Of a DNA stretch of 64,000 nt, positions 27,001 through 39,000 are shown one piece after another. Source of the DNA: Maniola hyperantus (Eukaryota; Arthropoda; Insecta; Lepidoptera; Nymphalidae); contig NC_048557.2 in the NCBI RefSeq assembly GCF_902806685.2, positions 11,045,554 to 11,109,553 on the forward strand, given 5' to 3'. The first letter of the stretch is position 1. Every line of letters starts with the position of its first letter. Below the pieces are notes generated by a model that saw only the letters and a list, made by a program, of their open reading frames with translations, was not told where the DNA came from and made no database searches. A program made the position numbers and the translations under genes.

Positions 27001-30000
27001 CTATGTGCCCTGCCCATTGCCATTCCAGCATCGTAGCCCGCCCGTTGAGCTATGGCGGTAACTCTAGTTCCCCAACGGATCTCCTCAAGTCTGATTTGAC
27101 AGTCGCTTCAGTACTGAGTGAACATACATATCACAAATTTCGTCACTGGCACCAAGCGTACCGTAGCTTAGACGTCAGAGCGTCGGGCGCCATCCCATGA
27201 GACGCGAGTTCGATTCCTGCCGGCCCGCAATTTTTGATATGGTATTTAAAATTAAGTACATGACTCCTAAAAGAAGGCTCCAATCTTCTAAAGCTACCGT
27301 AAACTTAACTTATCTGAAATAAACTATTTTATTTTAATTTTATAATGAAACTAGCTTATGCTCGCGACTTCTTCCGCGTGGACTACACAAATTTCAAACC
27401 CCTATTTCACCCCCTTAGGGATTAAATTTTCAAAAATCATTTCTTAGCGGATGCCTACGTCACAATAACTATCCGCATGCCAAATTTCAGCCTGATCCGT
27501 CCAGTAGTTTGAGCTGTGCGTTGATAGATCAGTCAGTCAGTCAGTCACCTTTTCCTTTTATATATTTAGAAAAAAAATATACGACTGTATCGCTGTCTTT
27601 TTTTTTATTCAGATACAAATTAGCCCTTGACTGCAATCTCACCTGGTGGTAAGTGATGATGATAAGTATTACTGCAAAAAGTCGCCATGGGCGCAGGGCG
27701 ACCTCCCTTAAGGCCTGCCGTGCACTCTCCATCGCGCTGTGTCTGTCCAGGCCTTTAACTCACTACTGGTTTTATAAAAGGGCATGGCTTGCGAGGAATT
27801 CTAATAAAAACTCCTTATAACCCAATCAGGAGGCGGAAGACATTAATACCTATGCTGTGTCTAATTTTTTTCTTATTGAAGACAGGTTACTACTGTAGGT
27901 CAGTGACGTTGTACCTACTAGTTATAGGCCTACTGGAAAGTGTGACTATGTAGCTTCTATCCATACTAATATTATAAACTAGCTGATGTCTGCGACTTCG
28001 TTCGCGTGGATTTAGTTTTTTACAAATCCCGTGGGAACTCGGTGGTTTTCCAGAATAAAAAGTAGCCTATGTCACTCTCCAGGTCTTCTACTATACCAAT
28101 GCAAAAAATCACGTCGCTCCATTGCTCCGCTGCGACGTGATTGAAGGACCAACCCACACACCAACAAAAAAAACTTCCAAGTTAACGCGATCAAAAAATA
28201 CGGCACGGTACGCTTTCCGGTGCGAGGTCTCTATTCTAACACCTCATGAGCCCAATGTCTTTCGGATTTTCGAACTATGTGCCCTGCCCATTGCCACTTC
28301 AGCATCGCAACCCGTTGAGCTATGTCGGTTACCCTGTTCTTCCTACGTCATCTAGAAATGACTAATATTCCCCTTTCCTCTCCAACTAAGCGTCAAGCTT
28401 GTGCTAGGAGTAGGTACGACAATAGCGCAACGGGCGGGGTTTGAACCGTCGTCGACCTTTTCAGTTTTCAGTCCACTCCTTTACCAGTTGAGTTATTGAG
28501 ATTTGATTTGAACTCGTGTATCAATAAAAGGTATATAGGTAGAAAATGTTTTATGGTCTTCCATGACAAAATAATTACATTTTATATGTCATATTATGGC
28601 TCGGATAACACATTACATGCAACTAAGTTTTCATTTCAGTACCTGATTAGTGATTACGATGCATTACAATACAATTGTAGCTGTAATTTATACGTTTTAT
28701 AATGACAAATGAACTGTTATGTAATATTTATGTACCTACTCAGTACATTTAGAAACGTGATAAGCCTATTTTTACTCACAGCACACTTTTTTTTTCACAG
28801 GTCATTTTTACTCACGTCACAGCATAGTAAAAATATATTCATCTTCTTTTTGTTATTTACCTAGTATCTCATTCCTTCCAGGTGGCAGTAAAAGAGGCAG
28901 CAATGTCTCCAGGACAACCATTAGCAGATGAGGAGAGAACCGAACTGCTGGGTTCGCTGACAACGCTGCAGCAGCAGAGGACCAGCGCAAGAGTGATCAA
29001 GAAGTTGCGGCTTGAACCTCAAGCAGACAAAAGAGGTAATAATTAGAACAATAATTGTAACCCACTAGCGACCCGCCCCGGTTTCGCAAGGGTTATCCTA
29101 CATTTGGTAAAATTTCACGATATATTGCAAATAAAACATCTGACTGACGCTAGAGGTCAACGAACGTTCCGTAAGTAGGCCACTACACACACGGAGTCAA
29201 TGCCGCATCGTAGGCGGGGCATTGACCCGAGTTTTGTACGCTAGACATTGCGGGTTAAAAATTACTAAATCACAAAAACTGCAAAATGAGGCAAATGTTT
29301 ATTGGTATTGGATTGTGTTTAGGTAGTATAACAACAACGCTAAGTTTTTGCTAGCGTTCTGGTTACACCCTGTATATTCCAGATGCCACAGAATGCGAGA
29401 CCCCCAACAAGATAGATGACAAAGAACTAAAGTTCCCAACTGTCAAACAACGCATGCCCAAAGCGCTGTGGTCGGCAGACGAGAAGAGCCTTTTCTTCGA
29501 AGCCCTGAACGAATACGGCAAGGACTTCGACGCGATCACGGCGTACATCTGCGCCAAGATGAGGAAGAAGGGGATGCCTGACGCGAACCTGAAGACGAAG
29601 ATGCAAGTCAGCCATTTCTATTACAGGACCTGGCATAAGTTGTCCAAACATGTTGATTTTGATGAAAGTGAGTATGTTTTTTGATTGACTACATTCAATA
29701 CGGTCAAAAATACTCATTTACTTTATATTTGTTCCTGAAAGATAATTTTCTGAATTTTCCTAGATTTGCACAAATATGAAGTAAATGAGTATTTTTGAAG
29801 TTTTTATGGAATAACATGTAGATTAATAAATGTTATACCCGCAAAACTCATTACCATAAGCCTTCGATGTATGATTAGTCTGATATATCCGAAAATCTAA
29901 CTGAAATTTGAATTTTCGCGGCTGGATCTATCAAACCACGTGATGGTATTGTTACTGGGACAAGGCTCTTTTGGCGCGTGGCCAAAATCGGAACTAACAA

Positions 30001-33000
30001 CGCCATCTTGTGAAGTGTTACGCTGTTTTCTTATATGTGGTGTTGCCACACAGTAAAAAATCTGAAATTCACTGTTTTTTTGGCCACGACGGGACCACGA
30101 TCCGGGTTGAAATATCGACAAATAAAAACGCCAAATTAATCATGGTATGTACCCGTTATCTACATTAAAATACGAGTATGTCGTTAAACCACGAAATAAT
30201 CTTAAAATCATTACCTCTGGAAGTGATGGATATGACAAGATAAAACAAGAATAATTTCCTATAGAGCCTCAATAGCTCAACGAGTACAGGAGTGAACTGA
30301 AAACCAAAAGGTCGACGGTTCAAACCCCGCCCGTTGCACTATTATCGTACCTACTCCTAGCACGAGCTTGACGCTTAGTTGGAGAGGAAAGGGGAATATT
30401 AGTCATTTAACATGGCTAATGTTCTTATATATAAAAAAAATTTGTAGAATCTTTCAAGAAAGTGTTATTTTTCCAGATGTCAAAAAGGTGGCTCAGGAGT
30501 TATACGCCCTAATAAACTACGGGGAGCTACGGCGCAAGCTAGCCTCGGTCAACGAGAAATGTTGCGCCCGGCTGGGTGAGATGGTGCGAATGGGCAGCAT
30601 GGCGGTGCGAGCGAGAGGCAAGACCATCAAAGTGCGCACGCCCATGTGCCGCGCCTTGAAGAGGCTCAACCAGATTGCAGGCAAGTGTGGTACAGAAACT
30701 GGCAACTAATATTGTACATCGACCTTTAAAATGAAATTACGGCCTTGTAGAGCGTTGTCTCTGTCGCTCATTCACTGCTTTCTGCTGCGGCTCCCGGTCT
30801 TGATGCTGTCTCTCTGATATGACACCAATAGGGGCCAATGTGTCAGCGCAAATTGCGTCCCACATTAGCGCCCGTCCCCGTTCCCAGGGAACCAGCGTCA
30901 ATCCATCAGGTCTCTTGCCACCATCCCGACTAATTCCTGCCGGCTCAGTGAGCGCAGGAAATTCTATGGTGATTGCCTAATTTTAAGACCCCATGTAAAT
31001 AATAATATACATGTACCATATTCGAGTAAAATAAATGGTTATGATGATTATGATAAAACAGAGCGTGCCGGAGGAGCACGCGTGTGCTCCCGCGCGCAAG
31101 TGACGCTGCGTGCGCGCTCCGCCAACGCGTGGACGCGAGTGCAGGCCGCGGCCCACAACCCCAGAGCCGCGGCCGCTTTGCCGCTACGCACCAGGCTCGC
31201 GGCCTTCCTGCAAGCGTTGGAGAAACGATGGAAGACTGTATCCTTTACGACGAGCCTCTACATCTCTACTACTATTCTACTTTACTAACATCTTAACCTC
31301 AATATATCACGGGCGGCAGTAATCACTTAACATCAGGTGATCTCCAGGAAATTCCCACGAGCTTTTCAACAACTACAATCCACGTGGATGAAGTCGCCAG
31401 CTTAGACGATGATGTTAAACAAAAAATGAGGGATAATTCGCCAGAAAATATCTTGTTTCTAATACTTCTGACATCTTCTGCAAAATCCTCAACATTACAC
31501 AGTCAAACTACAGGAACTACAGGCTAGAAGAGAGTATACGAGTGAAGCCAATGGAGGAACTGCTCAAGGAGCCGGAGCAGTGCCTCGATATGGCCCCGCG
31601 TTGTGACAATAACGACGATTTGGAGTCGCATCTACGCTTGCAGACCGACAGGATTATTGTCCAAGGTAAGAGTATACGAGTGAAGCCAATGGAGGAACTG
31701 CTCAAGGAGCCGGAGCAGTGCCTCGATATGGCCCCGCGTTGTGACAATAACGACGATTTGGAGTCGCATCTACGCTTGCAGACCGACAGGATTATTGTCC
31801 AAGGTAAGAGTATACGAGTGAAGCCAATGGAGGAACTGCTCAAGGAGCCGGAGCAGTGCCTCGATATGGCCCCGCGTTGTGACAATAACGACGATTTGGA
31901 GTCGCATCTACGCTTGCAGACCGACAGGATTATTGTCCAAGGTAAGAGTATACGAGTGAAGCCAATGGAGGAACTGCTCAAGGAGCCGGAGCAGTGCCTC
32001 GATATGGCCCCGCGTTGTGACAATAACGACGATTTGGAGTCGCATCTACGCTTGCAGACCGACAGGATTATTGTCCAAGGTAAGAGTATACGAGTGAAGC
32101 CAATGGAGGAACTGCTCAAGGAGCCGGAGCAGTGCCTCGATATGGCCCCGCGTTGTGACAATAACGACGATTTGGAGTCGCATCTACGCTTGCAGACCGA
32201 CAGGATTATTGTCCAAGGTAAGAGTATACGAGTGAAGCCAATGGAGGAACTGCTCAAGGAGCCGGAGCAGTGCCTCGATATGGCCCCGCGTTGTGACAAT
32301 AACGACGATTTGGAGTCGCATCTACGCTTGCAGACCGACAGGATTATTGTCCAAGGTAAGAGTATACGAGTGAAGCCAATGGAGGAACTGCTCAAGGAGC
32401 CGGAGCAGTGCCTCGATATGGCCCCGCGTTGTGACAATAACGACGATTTGGAGTCGCATCTACGCTTGCAGACCGACAGGATTATTGTCCAAGGTAAGAG
32501 TATACGAGTGAAGCCAATGGAGGAACTGCTCAAGGAGCCGGAGCAGTGCCTCGATATGGCCCCGCGTTGTGACAATAACGACGATTTGGAGTCGCATCTA
32601 CGCTTGCAGACCGACAGGATTATTGTCCAAGGTAAGAGTATACGAGTGAAGCCAATGGAGGAACTGCTCAAGGAGCCGGAGCAGTGCCTCGATATGGCCC
32701 CGCGTTGTGACAATAACGACGATTTGGAGTCGCATCTACGCTTGCAGACCGACAGGATTATTGTCCAAGGTAAGAGTATACAGTGAAGCCAATGGAGGAA
32801 CTGCTCAAGGAGCCGGAGCAGTGCCTCGATATGGCCCCGCGTTGTGACAATAACGACGATTTGGAGTCGCATCTACGCTTGCAGACCGACAGGATTATTG
32901 TCCAAGGTAAGAGTATACAAGTGAAGCCAATGGAGGAACTGCTCAAGGAGCCGGAGCAGTGCCTCGATATGGCCCCGCGTTGTGACAATAACGACGATTT

Positions 33001-36000
33001 GGAGTCGCATCTACGCTTGCAGACCGACAGGATTATTGTCCAAGGTAAGAGTATACAAGTGAAGCCAATGGAGGAACTGCTCAAGGAGCCGGAGCAGTGC
33101 CTCGATATGGCCCCGCGTTGTGACAATAACGACGATTTGGAGTCGCATCTACGCTTGCAGACCGACAGGATTATTGTCCAAGGTAAGAGTATACAAGTGA
33201 AGCCAATGGAGGAACTGCTCAAGGAGCCGGAGCAGTGCCTCGATATGGCCCCGCGTTGTGACAATAACGACGATTTGGAGTCGCATCTACGCTTGCAGAC
33301 CGACAGGATTATTGTCCAAGGTAAGAGTATACAAGTGAAGCCAATGGAGGAACTGCTCAAGGAGCCGGAGCAGTGCCTCGATATGGCCCCGCGTTGTGAC
33401 AATAACGACGATTTGGAGTCGCATCTACGCTTGCAGACCGACAGGATTATTGTCCAAGGTAAGAGTATAGGAGTGAAGCCAATGGAGGAACTGCTCAAGG
33501 AGCCGGAGCAGTGCCTCGATATGGCCCCGCGTTGTGACAATAACGACGATTTGGAGTCGCATCTACGCTTGCAGACCGACAGGATTATTGTCCAAGGTAA
33601 GAGTATACGAGTGAAGCCAATGGAGGAACTGCTCAAGGAGCCGGAGCAGTGCCTCGATATGGCCCCGCGTTGTGACAATAACGACGATTTGGAGTCGCAT
33701 CTACGCTTGCAGACCGACAGGATTATTGTCCAAGGTAAGAGTATACGAGTGAAGCCAATGGAGGAACTGCTTAAGCCACACTGATCTTTTACTTTCATTT
33801 TTTTCTTTCAATCAACTTTTACAACTTCCATTTACGGTTTCTCGCTGTTCTTATCATCAAGATTACACATAATATCACAAAATTTTTATATCGTTCCAGA
33901 GAACCGGCTCCCACAAAAGCCCGCGCTACATCTGGGCCCTCGCCCCGGCGCAGAGATCCACCTGCCCGTGTTGAGTCCCAGCGAGCAACTGTCGAGTCAG
34001 AAGATATGCTTCTCCTCTTATCTCGAGAGGATGGGCTCGCAGCGACGTGACAAGGATAGTGGGGGTAACATATAATATTTTCCCTAATTCTTGTCTTGGG
34101 GTTTTATCCTTTTGGGGTACAATCATTACAATGTTTATCTTAATACTAGCTTATGCTCGCGACTTCGTCCGCGTGGACTACACAAATTTCAAACCCCTAT
34201 TTCACCCCCTTAGGGGTTGAAATTTCAAAAATCCTTTCTTAGCGGATGCCTACGTCATAATAGCTATCTGCATGCCAAATTTCAGCCCGATCCGTCCAGT
34301 AGTTTGAGCTGTATGTTGATAGATCAGTCAGTCAGTCAGTCACCTTTTCCTTTTATATATTTAGATTATTATTCTGTCAAAGATAAGGCATATTACTTTG
34401 AAAAGTCATTTGCACATGATCCTACTGCCAGTACTTTAATTCTCAATTTAACTTTAACAGTGAAAATCCGCACTCCAAAACGCCAAAGGAAAGACAGCAT
34501 CACAGACAAAGACAAGGAACCCGAGAAAAAACCCAAAATAGAAGACATCGACCCAAAACTGATGCACATAGACGAAACAGCCATAGACGGAATCGAGCTC
34601 ATGGCCCATTACAAAACAAACCAAGAAGACGAGGAAAAACCTAGCACAGAGGACGAAAAAGAGATCAAATCGGAAGAAACTGCTGAAGAGGAGACAGATA
34701 GAGATGTGCCAGAAAGGGACAAAGATATACAGGATAAGGATATGTCAGAGAAAGAGAAGGATAGTTTTTCTGAAATGGAAGACGATGAGAAGTATGCTAA
34801 GAGTGACACAGATAATGAGAGTGACGGGAAAGGAGATAAGAATCAGAAAGAGAGGAAGTTTAAGAATTTAAAGGTAAGTGACATAATTTAAACTCATTTT
34901 GTAGTTTTAGGGATTTAGTATTTTTCAAACCCGCAATGTATAGCTTGCGAAACTCGGGTCAGTGCCCCACCTACGACGCGGCGTTGTCTTCGAGTGGCCT
35001 ACTTGCGCAACGTTCGTTGGCCTCTAGCGTCAGTCAGATGTTTTATTTGCAATATATCGTGAACTTTTACAAAATATAGGTTTTTTTTTTTAAAACGCGT
35101 TTTTTGTGGTATCATGTCAGTAATCATCAGTACTATCACCTGTCTTCGTTTTTGCTAGCGTTCTGGTTACACCCTGTATAATAAAATTCCACAGGTAAAG
35201 TTCCGTATAGTTCCACCACCTCAACGAGGCGCAGGGGTCTTCAAAGTAGTCTTAGAAAAGGACTCGGACGAGGCCAAAACTGTTGAAGTCAAAGTGGACG
35301 ACTCCAAAATTGAGGAGATTCCCGAAGAGCCCAAAGAAAAAGAAGAGGAGGCCAAACCGGACTTTGATATGGAGTTGGCGATTCAGCAGATAAGGAAGGG
35401 ATGGAGTCAGTATGATGCTGGAGATTTGACTATTGGGGATCTTTATTTAATGGTAAGTGTTTAGCTTTTTAGGGTTCCGTACCTCAAAAGGAAAAACGGA
35501 ACCCTTATAGGATCACTTTGTTGTCTGTCTGTCTGTCTGTCAAGAAACCTACCGGGTACTTACCGTTGACCTAGAATCAGGAAATTTGGCAGTTAGGTAG
35601 ATCTTAAAGCTGACATTTGGGTAAAAATCTTAAAACCGTGAATTTAGGGTTAAATCACACAAAAAAAATTAAATTGTGGTCATGAACTAATAATTAGTAT
35701 TTTCAATTTTCGAAGTAAGATAACTATATCAAGTGGGGTATCATATGAAAGGGCTTTACCTGTGCATTCTAAAACAGATTTTTATTTATTTTTATGCATC
35801 ATAGTTTTTAAATTATCGTGCAAAATGTCGAAAAAATACGACTATAGTACGGAACCCTCAGTGTGCGAGCCTGACTTGCACTTGGCTGGTATTTTGGTAT
35901 GTAGCGCCTTAAAATAAAATAGTTTATTTCAGATAACTTAAGTTTACGGAATGTCTAGGAGGTTGGAATCTTCTTTTAGGAGTAGGAGAACTACTCATAA

Positions 36001-39000
36001 GACACCACTCTTCAATAACAAAATTATTATCAGCGTTATCGTGCAAACATGTGTGCGTTAGTAAGTGTATGTATAGGATCCATTTTTTTTTTAATTTTTT
36101 TTTAAAGTAGGTACCCTATGTGAATAAAAATCTCGTCGATCGGTGCTCCGTTGCGACGTGATTGAAGGTCAAACCAAGAAACAAACTCATTTGCATTTCT
36201 CCTAATCCTAATCCTGATATCCTAATCCTAATAATATTATAAATGTGAAAGTGTTTGTTTAGATGTTTGGATGTTTGTTACTCAATCACGCAAAAGCGGC
36301 TGAACTGATTTGGATGAAATTTGGAATGGAGATAGATTAACACATAGGCTACTTTTCATCCCGGAAAATCAAAGAGTTCCCGCGGGATTTTGAAAAATAT
36401 AAATCCACGCGGACGAAGTCGCGGGCATCAGCTAGTATAATAATAATTTAATAGTGATTTTAGCTTTTCAGGAACATTGATACATATACACACACACACA
36501 TACACACAAATGTATGCACACACACTAGATGAGGCTTCGTCCGCATGGATTAAGGTTTTGTTTTTAAATCCCTAGGGAACTATTTGATTTTCATGGATAA
36601 AACGTCTACAATTTTTTTCTTCTCCCGTTTTTCTAATATTTATAAATTGTAGTTGAAACACATATTTTTTTTTAGTTTGGTAACCGATCGAAACTGGACC
36701 TAGACTATTGGTGGGAAATACCTACTCCACCTTTACCGCAACCTGTAAAACCATTAAAACCTGAAACGTTAGACAAGGACAAACACATAGACAAGAGAGA
36801 GAAGGGCAACAAGACGCCCGACAAAGGAGACAGCTCGGTGGAAGATGAAAGGGAGAGACGGGAGAGTGAAATGGATATATTCTCTCCAAAGAACACGTTC
36901 AGCCAGGACAGCAATGATGGGATGTCAGGAGACGAAAGGAAAAGTGAGTATATCTAGACAGGGACAAATATATGGGCGAGAAAGAGAAGGGTAAATGACA
37001 TCGTTTGGTGAAGGATGAGAGGGAAGAATGTTGGAGTGAGATTGATATTCTCTCTCAAGAACGCTTTACGCCAGGATAAAAATGGTGAGATGTCAGGGGA
37101 TGAAAGGAAAAGTGGGTATAACTAGACAGGGACGGACATATGGGTGAGAAATAGGGGTAAAAGAGATAGTTTTGTGAAGTATAGAAGGAAGGATAGGAGT
37201 GAGATGGATATGTTCTCTCTCAAGATCATGTTCAGTCAGCAATAATGTCAGAGGATGGAGGAAAAGTGAGTATAACTAGACAGGGACAGACAAATAGGTT
37301 AGAAAAAGAGGTAACAAGACACTGGACAGAATGACAGCTCGGAGGATGAGTGGGATGGGATGGATATTATTTCCCAAGAAATTGAGTTTTCATAATTTTA
37401 CAGATTTTTGGGTTGGGATGAAAATAGCATAAAACGGTCAAGGTGAGTTGGTCTCACGCCGTTCGTCCGTCTGTCAGCGGGTTATATCTCATGAACCCTA
37501 ATAGGTAGAGACAGCTGAAATTTTCACAAAGTGTATATTTCCCTAGTATATGTTATATTTAAGCGTTTAAACTACCGTGAGTGATTTCCATTATAAATAC
37601 TATCTGTCCCGGCTTACTCACGTGTGTAGTCGACGTTAGCCCGACTAGTTTCGAACCCATCCGGGGTCCTTTTTCAAGGGAGTCCGTCCGCGCACGCGCC
37701 GCGGTTTTGACTGCGGGACGCACGTGCCGCGGACGGACTCCCTTGAAAAAGGACCCCGGATGGGTTCGAAACTAGTCAGGCTAACGTCGACTACACACGT
37801 GAGTAAGCCGGGACAGATAGTATTTATATGTTATATGTTTTGTGTTCAGGTGAGCAGCTTCTATCTCCAGATCACAAGTCGTCAGGCACCATGAAGCTGG
37901 TCAACAAGCTCATCAACAAGCCCACCCCGGAGCCGGCGCCTAGCGGGTTCTCACTCGTCAGCGATAGGTAAGACGTAATCAATCTTAGGCTGCATCATCA
38001 CTTGCCACCAGGTCTGATTCCAGCCAAGCGCTACTCTATAAATTTAAAAAATAAATGGTGTATTTAAAACCTAAACCCAAAAATATGACCTCCTACATCT
38101 TATAATACAATCAATAATAATTTGAACATATTTAAAAAACATATTTATCAACATTTTGCATCTTCTCCACTTTAAGTATATTTTTCATAGTTAATTTTCT
38201 TGTATTTCTTTTTTCTGTGTTTTTATAAATTGTATCTTATCAGTTAGTTAGTGCATTTATTTATTTAAGAATTGTTGTGTACACATATTAAGGGTTACCG
38301 CTTAGATCTTAATCTATTGTTTTTTATTTTTATTTGGACCATTTATAGCTGAAACCTGTTTTGTGTGCCTTTATAATAAAATAAAATAAAATCAATCAAT
38401 CAATCAGCCTGTTTGTGTCCACTGCTGGACATAGGCCTTCCCAAGAGCGCGCCACCACACACGATCCTCCGCCTTCCTCATCCACCCACTTCCCGCTACT
38501 TTCTTAAGGTCGTCCTAGTCCAGAGGGTTGGAGGTCGTCCCACACTGCGCTTGCCGAGACGCGGTCTCCACTCCAGAACACGTCTGCCCCAGCGGCCATC
38601 GGTTCTGCGGCAGACGTGGCCTGCCCACTGCCACTTCAGCTGGCTAATTCGTTTAGCTATGTCAGTCACTTTGGTTCTCCGACGGATTTCCTCGTTGCGG
38701 ATTTTGTCCCTCAGAGAGACACCCAACATAGCTCGCTCCATATCTTATAATACAAGGCAAGATAAAAAGCGAACGTAGACCTGACCGTAGACTAAAGCTA
38801 CGAGGGTTCCAAACGCGCTTACTACTATTTTTATACTACCTAAACACAATCCAATAACCTTCAAACCTTTTCGGGCAGGTTAAAGCGCCTGCTGGTTCTA
38901 GCGGGCAACCCGCACGTGAACGCGAACGCCGCGCCCGCCATCGCCAAGTGCGAGTGCGGGCACGTGTGTCCGCTGGCGCACAAAAACAAACAGGTATGTA

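Noticed and set aside
31542..33784. Two plus-strand repeat ORFs as stand-alone repeat-protein genes
   Set aside because: The unit contains a conserved splice donor and matches a cramped exon by phase on both sides. A separate gene would need its own start, and the apparent starts are GTG-type.
31517..33798. Two long reverse-strand open frames (451 and 346 codons) over the 138-bp array
   Set aside because: They are antisense shadows of the repeated cramped exon. A repeat unit divisible by three keeps any stop-free frame open indefinitely, and the predicted repeat protein has no independent support.
34217..34460. N-terminal extension of the long plus-strand ORF at 34217-34891
   Set aside because: The first 80 codons are a Helitron-like repeat. 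The real coding part begins at the acceptor before 34461 as cramped exon 8.
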